Shown piece by piece: positions 17,967 through 30,871 of a DNA stretch of 64,000 nt. Both the position numbers and the translations under genes were made by a program. The DNA lies in contig CBDFML010000010.1 in assembly GCA_965249645.1 (NCBI GenBank), positions 372,001 through 436,000 on the forward strand. Reading direction: 5' to 3'. The first letter of the stretch is position 1; each line of letters begins with the position of its first letter. The notes under the pieces were generated by a model that saw only the letters and a program-made list of their open reading frames with translations, did no database searches and was not told the DNA's origin. Source of the DNA: CAVOEB01 sp965249645 (GTDB lineage Bacteria; Pseudomonadota; Alphaproteobacteria; UBA828; JAPUJA01).

Positions 17967-19430
17967 ATGACTATTCGGGAAGCGCTCACTTTCGACGACG
18001 TGTCCCTCCGCCCCGCGGCGTCTGAAATTCTGCCTGCCCAGGCCGATCTGCGGACCCGCATCACAAAATCCATCGAACTCGGTATCCCGCTCGTCTCGGC
18101 GGCAATGGATACGGTCACCGAAAGCGCGCTGGCTATCGCCATGGCGCAGGTCGGCGGCATGGGTGTCATTCACAAGAACCTCGATCCAGAGCGTCAGGCT
18201 GACGAGGTGCGCAAGGTCAAGAAATTCGAATCGGGCATGGTCATCAACCCGGTGATTATCGCGCCGGACCAACCGCTTGCCGACGCCCTTCAGCTCATGG
18301 CTGATTACCGTATCTCGGGCATTCCCGTGGTCGAAACGGGGAGCGGCAAGCTGGTCGGGATTATCACTAATCGCGACGTGCGCTTCGCCGAAGATGTCGA
18401 CCAGCCGGTTCGCGAGCTCATGACCAGGGACGACCTCGTCACGGTCGGCGAAAACGTCGATATGGACGAGGCGCGCCGCCTGCTTCACCGCCATCGTATC
18501 GAGAAACTGCTCGTGGTCGACGACGCCTACCGCTGCGTCGGGCTGATCACCGTGAAGGACATCGAGAAAGCCCAACTCCATCCCGATGCCGCGAAAGACG
18601 AAAAGGGCCGCTTGCGGGTTGCGGCGGCGACCGGGGTCGGCGAGAAGGGGCTCGATCGTGCCCGGGCTCTGATCGATGCCGAATGCGACCTGATTGTGGT
18701 CGACACGGCACACGGCCATTCGCGTGCTGTGCGCGACGCGGTCGATGCGATCAAGGTGCGCTCGAATTCGACCCAGGTGGTCGCCGGCAACGTGGCGACG
18801 CCGGAGGGTGCCCAGGCTCTGATCGATGCGGGTGCCGATGCGGTCAAAGTCGGCATCGGACCGGGCTCAATCTGTACCACCCGAGTGGTCGCGGGCGTTG
18901 GCGTGCCCCAGTTCACGGCGATCATGGAATCGGTCGACGCCTGCCACTCGGCGGGCATACCGCTGATCGCCGACGGCGGCATCCGTTATTCGGGCGATTT
19001 CGCCAAGGCGATCGCGGCCGGGGCGGATTGCGTCATGATCGGCTCGCTGTTGGCGGGCACCGAGGAAAGCCCCGGTGAGGTCTTTCTCTATCAGGGCCGT
19101 TCCTACAAGGCCTATCGTGGCATGGGCTCGCTGGGCGCCATGGCGCGCGGCTCGGCCGATCGCTATTTTCAGGAAGAGGTCGCGGATTCGTTGAAACTGG
19201 TGCCCGAGGGCATCGAGGGCCAGGTTCCCTACAAGGGGCCCGTGGCCGGCGTGATCACCCAGCTGATCGGCGGCCTGAGCGCGGCCATGGGCTATACGGG
19301 CAACGCAACCATCGCCGACATGCAGCGCAACTGCGAGTTCCGCCGCATTACGGCCGCCGGCATGCGCGAAAGCCATGTGCACGACGTTTCGATCACCCGC
19401 GAAGCGCCGAACTATCCCCAGCGGTCGTAA
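17967..19430 (+). CDS. guaB: Inosine-5'-monophosphate dehydrogenase
   Basis: A 487-residue enzyme converting IMP to XMP, the committed step of GMP synthesis. The TIM barrel is interrupted by a CBS pair (about residues 95-205, with YRISGIPVVETGSGKLVGII and EKLLVVDDAYRCVGLITV). The catalytic loop GIGPGSICTTRVVAGVGVPQ carries the nucleophilic Cys. Downstream motifs DGGIRYSGDFAKAIAAGAD and YRGMGSLGAM are intact. It is followed by a small TPR gene and then guaA. Confidence 0.98.
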   Translation: MTIREALTFDDVSLRPAASEILPAQADLRTRITKSIELGIPLVSAAMDTVTESALAIAMAQVGGMGVIHKNLDPERQADEVRKVKKFESGMVINPVIIAPDQPLADALQLMADYRISGIPVVETGSGKLVGIITNRDVRFAEDVDQPVRELMTRDDLVTVGENVDMDEARRLLHRHRIEKLLVVDDAYRCVGLITVKDIEKAQLHPDAAKDEKGRLRVAAATGVGEKGLDRARALIDAECDLIVVDTAHGHSRAVRDAVDAIKVRSNSTQVVAGNVATPEGAQALIDAGADAVKVGIGPGSICTTRVVAGVGVPQFTAIMESVDACHSAGIPLIADGGIRYSGDFAKAIAAGADCVMIGSLLAGTEESPGEVFLYQGRSYKAYRGMGSLGAMARGSADRYFQEEVADSLKLVPEGIEGQVPYKGPVAGVITQLIGGLSAAMGYTGNATIADMQRNCEFRRITAAGMRESHVHDVSITREAPNYPQRS

Positions 19431-19481
19431 CTGCGGCGAATCCGTGGAGGGCGCTGGGTTCCGCTGGAGAGGGAAGAACCG

Positions 19482-19949
19482 ATGACCGTTCACCGAATCG
19501 CAATCGTCGCAGTCGTTCTGCTCGGATTTTGCGCGCCGGGCATGGCCGCGAGCACCTACACGACTCGCGATGACGACAAGGGAGCCGCGGCGTTCGAGGA
19601 GGGCATGGAAGAGGTCGCGCGCGGCGATTTCGACGATGCCGTCCGGGCCTTCGAAAAAGCGGCCAAGGCCGACGCTAAGAATGCCGACTATTTCAGCATG
19701 CTGGGCTATAGCTACCGCAAGCTGGGCGAGTACGACGCAGCCTTCGAGAATTATCGCAAGGCGCTCCGCCTCGATCCGGCCCATCGGGGCGCGCACGAAT
19801 ATGTCGGCGAAGCCTATGTCGAGACTGGCAACCTCGCGATGGCCGACCAGCACCTTGCACGCCTTGCTCAACTTTGCCCTTCGGGGTGCCCCGAATTCGA
19901 CGAACTTGCCGCATTCCGCCGTGATTACGCGAGCCCGGCGGCGCAATAG
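19482..19949 (+). CDS. Exported tetratricopeptide-repeat protein
   Basis: A 155-residue protein with an N-terminal signal peptide (MTVHRIAIVAVVLLGFCAPG, cleavage near MAAS) and about three TPR units between residues 35 and 135 (EGMEEVARGDFDDAVRAFEK, YFSMLGYSYRKLGEYDAAFE, GAHEYVGEAYVETGNLAMAD). The C-terminus contains a CPSGCPEF pair of cysteines that could form a disulfide. It probably scaffolds protein contacts in the periplasm. It sits between guaB and guaA, which may reflect shared transcription and not a shared function. Confidence 0.85.
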   Translation: MTVHRIAIVAVVLLGFCAPGMAASTYTTRDDDKGAAAFEEGMEEVARGDFDDAVRAFEKAAKADAKNADYFSMLGYSYRKLGEYDAAFENYRKALRLDPAHRGAHEYVGEAYVETGNLAMADQHLARLAQLCPSGCPEFDELAAFRRDYASPAAQ

Positions 19950-20077
19950 CGCCCGTGCTTGCCCGACCCAAGGCCTGCGCTATGATGCCGCCTCGATTCA
20001 TCTGCGCGGGAAGGCCACGCCCATCATGACGGCTTTGCCATCGTGACGGTTTTACAAGTCATCGCGGGCGGGCGGTC

Positions 20078-21625
<1,548 letters not shown>

Positions 21626-21635
21626 GGGCTGGGTA

Positions 21636-22250
21636 ATGGGCCTCGTTGCGCGCTATCTCGTTCCGCCGCTCCTTGATCGAATCATGCAGAGCGAGCTGCT
21701 GCTCGACGAACGGCGAAAATGCGCTGGCGGCGCCCAAGGACGCGTGCTCGAAGTGGGCATCGGCTCGGGTCTGAATTTTCCCTATTATGGCGCCGCGGTG
21801 AGCGAGGTGGTGGGCGTCGATCCTTCCCAGGGGCTGCAGAAGCGCGCGAAAGACCGCGCCGAGGGTTTGAGCTTTCCCGTCCGCCATGTGGACGCGTCCG
21901 CCGAAGCGATGCCGTTGGACGATGCAAGCTTCGATACGGCGCTCACCACCTGGTCGCTCTGTTCGATTCCAGACCCAATCGCCGCGTTGCACGAAATCCG
22001 CCGCCTGCTCAAACCCGGTGGGCGGCTGCTCTTCGTCGAGCACGGGCTCAGCCCCGACCGAAGCGTCGCGCGCTGGCAGAAGCGGCTGAACGGGGCCTGG
22101 CGCTGCCTTTCCGCGGGCTGCAATATGAACCGCAGGATGGACGAGCTCATTGAGACTTCGGGCTTTGCGATCGACGGGCTCGAGACCGGCTACATCGAGG
22201 GGCCGCGCGTACTGGGATACCTCTACCGGGGCGCCGCGCAGCCGCGTTGA
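21636..22250 (+). CDS. Class I SAM-dependent methyltransferase
   Basis: A 204-residue protein starting MGLVARYLVPPLLDRIMQSE. SAM-binding motif I is VLEVGIGSGLNFPYYG, motif II/III is AMPLDDASFDTALTTWSLCS, and RRLLKPGGRLLFVEHG is the post-motif typical of UbiE/METTL7-like methyltransferases. The C-terminal part contains AGCNMNRRMDELIE, also seen in METTL7-like proteins. The substrate is unknown. It starts 10 bases after the guaA stop and is likely in the same operon. Confidence 0.87.
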   Translation: MGLVARYLVPPLLDRIMQSELLLDERRKCAGGAQGRVLEVGIGSGLNFPYYGAAVSEVVGVDPSQGLQKRAKDRAEGLSFPVRHVDASAEAMPLDDASFDTALTTWSLCSIPDPIAALHEIRRLLKPGGRLLFVEHGLSPDRSVARWQKRLNGAWRCLSAGCNMNRRMDELIETSGFAIDGLETGYIEGPRVLGYLYRGAAQPR

Positions 22251-22307
22251 GCCGTACCGGGGTGCGTGCTATCCAGTGTGACGCCGCCGCGGGGGAGAAT
22301 GAAAACA

Positions 22308-24269
<1,962 letters not shown>

Positions 24270-24286
24270 AGCGTCAGCCCGCCATC

Positions 24287-25468
24287 ATGGTCGAAAAATA
24301 CTTTCCACAGGACGAATACGAGGCTCGCTGGGCGCACGCGCATAGTGAAATGACGCGGCGCGGCATCGAGGTGGCGATCGTCTGGAGCCGCTCCGCCGGT
24401 TCCTACGACCGCGCCGCCGACGTGCTCTATCTCGCCAACTACTATTCGCCCGAGACCGGCCCCGACACCTTGAAATGGCGCGCCCAGGGTTATTACGCGG
24501 TGATCCTGCAGCCGGGCGAGACACCCGAACTGGTCGCCGACAATACCGAAATGCGCTCGGAGCATATCGCGACCCCACGCATCACGCGCTACGACAACCC
24601 GATCGCGGGCGTCGCCGAGCGGCTGGCAAAGCGGGGCATTGCGGGCGAGGTCGCGCTGGTGGGGGCCGACGTGCTCACGGTGAAGTACTGGCACGAGCTT
24701 AAGGCCGCAACGCCCGCGATCGCCTGGGTCGAGGTCGACGATTTGATCCGCATCCTCCGGCGCATCAAGAGCCCACGTGAACTGGATTGCTTGCGCGAAG
24801 GCGGCCGGATCGGTTCGGCGGCGCTCGACGTCATGATGAAGGCACTCGTCGTGGGCAAGCCCGAACGCGAAGCGGTGGCCGAGGCCGTGCACGAACTTTA
24901 CCGGCGCGGCGGCGCGGGCTCCTACATCGCCACGAATCACGGTGAGACCATCGGCCACTGGGCGCGCGAGCCTCTGCTGGGGCGCAGCGTCGACGGTGCC
25001 GAACCGGGCGATTTCGTGCGCGGCTGGATGGATTCCAATTATCAGGGCTACTGGTTCGACCATGGCCGCACGGCGGTGGCCGGGAGCCGACCCAGCGCGG
25101 CGCAGCAGGCACTGATCGACGATTGCGCATGCATCGTCGAGGGTATCATCGCGGCAATCCGGCCCGGGGTGACGAACACCTCGGCGGCGGAAACCGGCGA
25201 GGCGCTGATTGTCGAGGTGGACGGCTCGGGCGGATCCTTGGCCGAGGTGTTCCCTGTTCTCGCCCATGGTATCGGGCTTTACTGGGAGTACCCCTATGTT
25301 GGCCGGCAAGCGACACTGGCCGAGGAAACGTTCGTGGCCAACATGGCTATGGGCGTCGAATATTTCCTCTCACGCGACGGGGTCGGTACCGTGGGCATCG
25401 AGCAGAACTTCATCGTCGGTGCAGATGACAACGAGCTCATAACCTATCTCCCCATCCAGGGCTGGTAA
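24287..25468 (+). CDS. M24-family (pita-bread fold) creatinase/Xaa-Pro-peptidase-like protein
   Basis: A 393-residue paralogue of the 13449-14666 protein, beginning MVEKYFPQDEYEARWAHAHS. The N-terminal domain shows VAIVWSRSAGSYDRAADVLYL and the catalytic domain GYWFDHGRTAVAG, AHGIGLYWEYPYVG, GVEYFLSRDG and GIEQNFIVG. As in its relative, the position of the first metal-ligand Asp is Trp (GDFVRGWMDSNYQGYW). The second His of the usual GHGxGxxxHE motif is also replaced (WEYPY). It is coupled to the acetoacetate-CoA ligase gene. Catalysis may be metal-free or altered, and the substrate is unknown. Confidence 0.87.
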   Translation: MVEKYFPQDEYEARWAHAHSEMTRRGIEVAIVWSRSAGSYDRAADVLYLANYYSPETGPDTLKWRAQGYYAVILQPGETPELVADNTEMRSEHIATPRITRYDNPIAGVAERLAKRGIAGEVALVGADVLTVKYWHELKAATPAIAWVEVDDLIRILRRIKSPRELDCLREGGRIGSAALDVMMKALVVGKPEREAVAEAVHELYRRGGAGSYIATNHGETIGHWAREPLLGRSVDGAEPGDFVRGWMDSNYQGYWFDHGRTAVAGSRPSAAQQALIDDCACIVEGIIAAIRPGVTNTSAAETGEALIVEVDGSGGSLAEVFPVLAHGIGLYWEYPYVGRQATLAEETFVANMAMGVEYFLSRDGVGTVGIEQNFIVGADDNELITYLPIQGW

Positions 25469-25529
25469 GCGCCCGACTCGTTAACCATTTTCCTGTGCCG
25501 TATGTATAGGGTGCTGCCCGGAGCGCCGA

Positions 25530-26720
25530 ATGATTGAACGCTATTTTCCACTCGACGAGTACGAGGCCCGCTGGGCGCGGGCTCATGAAGCCATGCACGA
25601 GCGCGGGCTCGATGCGGCCGTGGTCTGGAGCCGCTCGGGCGGCACCTACGACCGTGCCGCGGACGTGCTCTATCTGGCCAACCGTGCCTCGTCGTCCTCG
25701 GGCCAGGAAACCGACAACCGGCTGAATACGGCGCGCGGCTACGCGGCGGTGATCCTCGTGCCGGGCGAAGAGCCCGCGCTCCACATGGATGATCCCTACG
25801 ACCGGCGCAACCTGATCGCCACGCCGCACGTCGAGGGCCATCACGACCCGATCCAGGGGGTTGCCGACGCCCTGAAGGATAGGGGTATTTCGGGCGACGT
25901 CGCGCTGGTCGGCAGCGATTTTTTTCCGGTCAAGTATTTCCAGGCGTTGCAGGCGGCAACGCCGGGCATCGACTGGCGGTTTTGCGACGATCTTGTGCGC
26001 GGAGTGCGGCGGATCAAGAGCCCCCGTGAGCAGGACTGTCTGCGCGAGGGCGGCGCCATTGCCTCACGCGCTATGGAACGTCTGATGGAAGGGCTGGTCG
26101 GCGGCAAGACCGAAGCCGAAGCGGTGGCTGACGCGGTGCACATGCTGGTTGCCGCAGGTGCAACCTGCCAAATGATCCCGATCTCTCACGGCGCGGAAAT
26201 CGGCTATTGGTGCCGCGATCCGCTGACCGGCTACACCACCGAGTGTCCAGAGCCGGGCGATCTCGTGCGAGGCTGGCTCGATTCGGCGATTTTCCAGGGC
26301 TACTGATTTGATCCCGGCTGCACCGCCGTGGCCGGCTCCAGGCCCAGCGCAGATCAAACCGCGTTGCTCGAAAGCTGCCTGTCCATCGTTGACGGCGTGA
26401 TCGCGGCGATCCGCCCGGGCATGACGGCGATGGAACTGGCGCGGGCGGGCGATCGCCTGGCCGAGGCCGCGGGGTCGGGAAACAGCCAGATGAACGAGCA
26501 ATGGCCGCTCTACGGCCACGGCACCGGGCTCTACTGGGAACATCCCTATATCGGTGTCACCATGTGCGAGCCCGACGCGACTATCGATTCCGGCATGGCA
26601 CTCGGCATCGAGGCGTTCCTCGCGGTCGACGGTGTCGGCACCGCCGCCTTCGAACTCAACCTCATCGTAACCGATGAGGGCACCGAGCTGATCACCAATA
26701 CCCGCATGCTCGACTGGTAG
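25530..26720 (+). pseudogene. M24-family paralogue interrupted by in-frame TGA
   Basis: The reading frame codes for a third M24 protein (MIERYFPLDEYEARWARAHE) very like its upstream neighbour. It stops at TGA (26304-26306) after IFQGY and continues in the same frame with FDPGCTAVAGSRPSADQ to the natural stop at 26720. In the paralogues this codon is Trp (GYWFD, GYWID), so a single TGG-to-TGA change explains the stop. The adjacent Arg of the RT motif is also Cys (GCTAV). The downstream half keeps GHGTGLYWEHPYIG and AFELNLIV without frameshifts, so the lesion is recent, is read through, or is a sequencing error. Confidence 0.85.
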
Positions 26721-26958
26721 CCGCGTCACTGGGATCGCCCGGCGAGGCAGTCGTAGGCCAAACTCGTTCCGCCCCTCGTAAACCCGACGCTTCCCTGGCG
26801 TCAAATCCTTGCACCACCCGAACAACTTATATTGAGCAAAACAACGAAACCGCCGGATTCCGGCTGGGTATTGCGCCGGATCAGGCGTGAGGCTATACAA
26901 TTCTTTTCTGATTGTCAGTGTTAAATCAATAGTTTACATGTTTTATAAATTAATTAGC
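26721..26958. other. Non-coding spacer, AT-rich at right end
   Basis: This spacer of 238 bases lies between two convergent genes. It turns AT-rich from about 26900. I see no gene, tRNA or clear terminator in it. Confidence 0.5.
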
Positions 26959-27336
26959 TTACCAATTATCTAATTCTGCGCTATCCAGATCGAAGGGCAG
27001 TTTTCCTTCGAGATCGAGCCGTGCGATCTCTCGATCCATCCGTCCGGCCCACATCAGCGCGTACATGTGAACGTCTCCCATCAGACTCCACAACGGGTGG
27101 CGGAAGGTGGCCGGCCGGTTGCGCTCGATCAGCGCGTGGCCCAGCCACGCCAAGCCGTAACCCGCCACCGGGGCGAGCGCGAGAAGCCATAGCGGACCCG
27201 CCGTTACGGCGATGAGCACCAAACTGACGCCGCCGCTGGTTCCGCCAAAGTGCAACAGCCGCGTTCCCGTGCGCCGATGTGCGGCCACGTAATGGGGCCA
27301 GAATTCGCCATAGCAGCTTGGACCCGGTATCGCCAT
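26959..27336 (-). CDS. Mpo1-like (DUF962) membrane protein
   Basis: A 125-residue protein, MAIPGPSCYGEFWPHYVAAH, with hydrophobic segments GGVSLVLIAVTAGPLWLLAL and VAGYGLAWLGHALI. Conserved His residues (YVAAHRR, LLHFGG, WLGHALIE, TFRHPLWSLMGDVHMY) match the Mpo1-like family, whose yeast member is an Fe2+-dependent dioxygenase in alpha-oxidation of 2-hydroxy fatty acids. Whether this short bacterial version has the same activity is inference. It is divergent from the YfgM-like gene, with 166 bases between the starts. Confidence 0.85.
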   Translation of the reverse strand: MAIPGPSCYGEFWPHYVAAHRRTGTRLLHFGGTSGGVSLVLIAVTAGPLWLLALAPVAGYGLAWLGHALIERNRPATFRHPLWSLMGDVHMYALMWAGRMDREIARLDLEGKLPFDLDSAELDNW

Positions 27337-27502
27337 ATCCGTCTTCTACCAGAGAACGGCACCGCGCGGCAGGGCCGCACGCGCCGCCGGCGCTCCGGTG
27401 CCCCGTGTCCGCGCGCATCGTGGTGACGCACTTCGGGCCTTGGTGTACACTCCGCCCGCCGCGTCCCGCTGTTGGGGCGCGGGGCATATTCGGAGCGGAC
27501 CA

Positions 27503-28165
27503 GTGAGCGATATTTTCCGCGAAATCGACGAAGAGGTCCGGCGCGATCGCTTCTCGCAGATGGTGCGGCGCTATTGGAAATACGCCGCCGTGGTGGCGGT
27601 ACTGGCGGTCGGGGCGGCGGTTGCCTACGTCGTCGTCGAACAGCAGGCGGACGCGCGCCGCGAGGCAGAAGGCGCGCGCTTCATGGCCGCGCTGGGCGAG
27701 CTCGAACTGGGCTATGGCGATGAGGCGGCAATGGCGCTTTCCCTGCTGGCTGCCGAGGGAGCAGAGGGCTATGCGGCGCTGGCGGGCTTACGCGAAGCCC
27801 AGGCGTTGCTCGAGTCAGGTCAGCGGAGCGCCGCTGTCGACTCCTACGATGCGCTCAGCCAGTCGCAGAGGGTCGAGCCGCTTTACCGCGAACTGGCGGC
27901 ACTCTTTGCCGCCCAGCTGCGCTTCGACCTGGCGTCGCGAAGCGAGATAGACCAGCGCCTGAGCGCGCTTGCCCAGGACGGCCGGCCCTGGCGGTTCCTC
28001 GCCCGCGAGTTGATCGCTTTGGCCGCGCTGAAGGCCGGCGATCGGATTGCAGCGCGCGACGGGTTCGCGGATCAGGCCGAGGCGCCCGGCGCCACGCCCG
28101 CGTTGCAGGCTCGGGCGGCCGAGATGCTGGAACTTCTGGGCCCGTCCCCGGACGGCGGGCAATGA
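27503..28165 (+). CDS. YfgM-like TPR membrane protein
   Basis: A 220-residue protein starting at GTG (SDIFREIDEEVRRDRFSQM). It has one N-terminal transmembrane helix (YAAVVAVLAVGAAVAYVVV, about residues 27-46) followed by an alpha-helical TPR-like periplasmic domain. This architecture matches the ancillary SecYEG/periplasmic-chaperone protein YfgM, which in many bacteria precedes bamB and der exactly as here. The stop overlaps the bamB ATG (ATGA at 28162-28165). Confidence 0.85.
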   Translation: MSDIFREIDEEVRRDRFSQMVRRYWKYAAVVAVLAVGAAVAYVVVEQQADARREAEGARFMAALGELELGYGDEAAMALSLLAAEGAEGYAALAGLREAQALLESGQRSAAVDSYDALSQSQRVEPLYRELAALFAAQLRFDLASRSEIDQRLSALAQDGRPWRFLARELIALAALKAGDRIAARDGFADQAEAPGATPALQARAAEMLELLGPSPDGGQ

Positions 28166-29475
28166 TCGGCCCGCGGCCTCTCACTGTCCTGTCCGCTCTG
28201 GCCGTCGTCTTTCTGCTCGGTGCTTGCGCCGAGGAGGAGGAGCGCCTGCCCGGCGAACGAATTTCGGTCCTCACCTTCGAGCGCGCGCTCGAGCCGGATC
28301 CGAGGCTCGCCGGGCTGGAGGTTCGCCTGCCCCGGCCCCAGGTCAACAGTGAGTGGCCCCAGAGTGGCGGATATCCCCATCACGCGATGCATCACCTGGC
28401 GGCGCGCGACCGCCTGGGCGTTGCCTGGGACGAAGACATCGGCGAGGGCAGCGACGACGAGTTTCGCCTCCTGAGTGCCCCCGTGATCGGCGATCGACGG
28501 ATCTTCGCGGTCGACGCGGCAGGCCGCGTCACCGCCTTCGCTGCGGCGAGCGGCGAGCGGCTTTGGCATATCGACCTGCGCCCCGAGAGCGAGGAGGACA
28601 GCGTGTTTTCCGGTGGCCTCGGCTACGCCATGGGCCGGCTCTACGTCACCACGGGCCACGGCGTCGTGTTCTGCCTTGAGGCGGCAAGCGGCCAGGTCGT
28701 CTGGCGGTTGCCGATCGGAGCGCCGATCCGTGCGGCGCCGACCATCAGCGGCGGGCGCGTATTTGTACTGACCTACGACAATCAACTGTTCGTGTTGGCC
28801 GCGGACCGCCCGGAGACCCTATGGAGCCACGCCGGTATCGTGGAATCGGCCGGATTGCTGGGTAGTGGCAGCCCCGCCGTCGCGAGCGGCATTGTCGTCG
28901 CGCCCTATTCCTCCGGTGAACTTTACGCGCTCGCTGTCGAGAGCGGCCGGGTCGTGTGGGTCGACACGCTGTCCTACCAGCGCCCGATCGGCGGCCTCTC
29001 GCTGCTCAACGACATTCGCGGCAGCCCGGTGATCGACCGCGACGCGGTCTACGCTATCGCCCACAACGGCAAGTTGGTGGGAATCGATTTGCGCACCGGC
29101 ACCCGTCTGTGGGAGCAGGACATCTCGGGCGTCCATACTCCCTGGGTGGCGGGCGATTACCTTTTCGTCCTGTCTGCGGAAGGCGATCTCGTCTGTATTG
29201 CGCGCAATGACGGGCGCATTCGCTGGGTCACGACCCTGCCGCGCTGGATGGATCCGGACGATCACGACGAGCAACTATTCTGGAGCGGGCCGGTGCTGGT
29301 CGCCGACCGTCTGCTCGTGGTCGGTTCGAACGGTATGGTGCTCTCCGTTTCGCCCTACAGCGGCGAGCTGATGGGTCGGCTCGACGTTCCCGATCCGGTC
29401 AGTCTTGTACCGGTCGTTGCCGAGGGCACGATCTATGTTCTCACGGAAGAGGCGGAGCTGATTGCTCTGCGTTGA
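28162..29475 (+). CDS. bamB: Outer membrane assembly lipoprotein (beta-propeller)
   Basis: A 437-residue lipoprotein with a signal sequence ending in LLGAC (Cys near residue 22), followed by repeated PQQ-like blades (FAVDAAGRVTAFAAASGERLW, CLEAASGQVVWRLPIG, VGIDLRTGTRLWEQDIS). BamB supports the BAM complex in inserting outer-membrane beta-barrels. It lies between the YfgM-like gene and der, the usual alphaproteobacterial and gammaproteobacterial order. Confidence 0.92.
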   Translation: MIGPRPLTVLSALAVVFLLGACAEEEERLPGERISVLTFERALEPDPRLAGLEVRLPRPQVNSEWPQSGGYPHHAMHHLAARDRLGVAWDEDIGEGSDDEFRLLSAPVIGDRRIFAVDAAGRVTAFAAASGERLWHIDLRPESEEDSVFSGGLGYAMGRLYVTTGHGVVFCLEAASGQVVWRLPIGAPIRAAPTISGGRVFVLTYDNQLFVLAADRPETLWSHAGIVESAGLLGSGSPAVASGIVVAPYSSGELYALAVESGRVVWVDTLSYQRPIGGLSLLNDIRGSPVIDRDAVYAIAHNGKLVGIDLRTGTRLWEQDISGVHTPWVAGDYLFVLSAEGDLVCIARNDGRIRWVTTLPRWMDPDDHDEQLFWSGPVLVADRLLVVGSNGMVLSVSPYSGELMGRLDVPDPVSLVPVVAEGTIYVLTEEAELIALR

Positions 29476-29479
29476 TGCC

Positions 29480-30871
29480 ATGGCGTTCACCGTGGTGATC
29501 TGTGGCCGGCCCAATGTCGGCAAATCGACGCTGTTCAACCGGCTGGTCGGGCGGCGCACGGCGATTGTCGACCCCACCCCGGGAGTCACCCGCGACTGGC
29601 GCGAGGGGGCGGCGGGACTTGGCCCGTTGCGCTTTCGCGTGATCGACACCGCCGGGCTCGAGGAAGCGGACCCGAGCAGCCTGGAAGCGCGCATGACGGC
29701 GCAGACTGCCGCAGCCCTCGAACAGGGCGATCTCACGCTTCTTCTGGTCGACGGCCTCTCGGGCCTTACGCCCCCTGATCGCCATTTCGCCGACTGGCTG
29801 CGCCGCCAGCGGTGCCCCGTGCTCGTGGTCGTCAACAAGTGCGAGGGAGCCGAAGCACAGGCCGGTGCGCATGAGGCTCATGCGCTGGGGTTGGGCGAGC
29901 TGGTTGCAATTTCGGCCCAGCACGGCGAGGGGATGGGCGACCTTTACGACGCGTTGGCGGAACGCATGCCCGAAGCCGATTCGGCGGTTGACGCGGGTGT
30001 GCCAGCGCGCGACGGCGAAACTCCTGAGGGTGACGAAGACGATGAAAACGAGATTGAGAGCAGTCCACTACGACTTGCGGTGATCGGCCGGCCCAACGTC
30101 GGAAAGTCGACCCTGATCAACCGGCTGGTCGGAGAAGAACGGGTTCTCACCGGCCCCGAGGCGGGGATCACCCGCGACGCTGTGGTGCTCGAATGGGACT
30201 GGCGGGGCCGGGCGGTGCGGCTGATCGATACGGCGGGCGTGCGCCGGCGCGCGAAAGTGACCGCTGCGCTTGAGAAGATGTCCGTGGCCAGCACTCTCGA
30301 CGCCGTCCGCTTTGCCCATGTGGTGATTCTGCTTCTCGACGCCGAGGCACCGCTTGAGCGCCAGGACCTCTCCCTCGCGGCGATGATCGCCGACGAGGGG
30401 CGGGCTCCGGTGGTCGCGGTCAACAAGTGGGATCGCATTACGGCGCCGACGGCGCTGCTCAAGTCACTCCACGCCAGGCTCCTCGACGTTTTTCCCCAGG
30501 CGCGCGGGGTCCCTCTGGTGCCGCTCTCCGCCCTGACCGGCAAGGCGGTGAACAAGTTGATGCCGGCGGTCTTCGGAGCGGACGAAAACTGGAACCGGCG
30601 AGTGCCCACCGCCGCGCTCAACCGTTGGCTCGAGGAAGTGACCGCCCATCATCCGCCGCCGCTGGTCGCAGGCAGGCGCCTGAAACTCCGCTACATGACC
30701 CAGGTCAACATTCGTCCGCCCAGCTTCGCTCTGTTCGCGAGCCGTCCCAGAAAATTGCCCGAAGCCTACCGGCGCTATCTGGTCAACGGCCTGCGCGAGG
30801 TGTTCGGCCTCGAGGGCGTGCCGGTACGCCTGATGCTGCGCAAGGGCAAGAACCCCTACGCCAAAGGCTAA
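29480..30871 (+). CDS. der: Ribosome-associated GTPase Der
   Basis: A 463-residue double-GTPase needed for 50S maturation. Two complete G domains are present: GRPNVGKSTLFNRLVG with VVVNKCEG, and GRPNVGKSTLINRLVG with VAVNKWDR. An acidic linker (GDEDDENEIE) separates them, and a C-terminal KH-like domain ends in RKGKNPYAKG. The start ATG at 29480 (MAFTVVICGRPNVG) lies 4 bases after bamB. Its stop codon overlaps the stop of the convergent SDR gene by 4 bases. Confidence 0.97.
   Translation: MAFTVVICGRPNVGKSTLFNRLVGRRTAIVDPTPGVTRDWREGAAGLGPLRFRVIDTAGLEEADPSSLEARMTAQTAAALEQGDLTLLLVDGLSGLTPPDRHFADWLRRQRCPVLVVVNKCEGAEAQAGAHEAHALGLGELVAISAQHGEGMGDLYDALAERMPEADSAVDAGVPARDGETPEGDEDDENEIESSPLRLAVIGRPNVGKSTLINRLVGEERVLTGPEAGITRDAVVLEWDWRGRAVRLIDTAGVRRRAKVTAALEKMSVASTLDAVRFAHVVILLLDAEAPLERQDLSLAAMIADEGRAPVVAVNKWDRITAPTALLKSLHARLLDVFPQARGVPLVPLSALTGKAVNKLMPAVFGADENWNRRVPTAALNRWLEEVTAHHPPPLVAGRRLKLRYMTQVNIRPPSFALFASRPRKLPEAYRRYLVNGLREVFGLEGVPVRLMLRKGKNPYAKG

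Noticed and set aside
26304..26306. Selenocysteine at the TGA of the M24 pseudogene
   Set aside because: Paralogues have Trp there and not Cys, and I see no obvious SECIS-like hairpin directly after the TGA.
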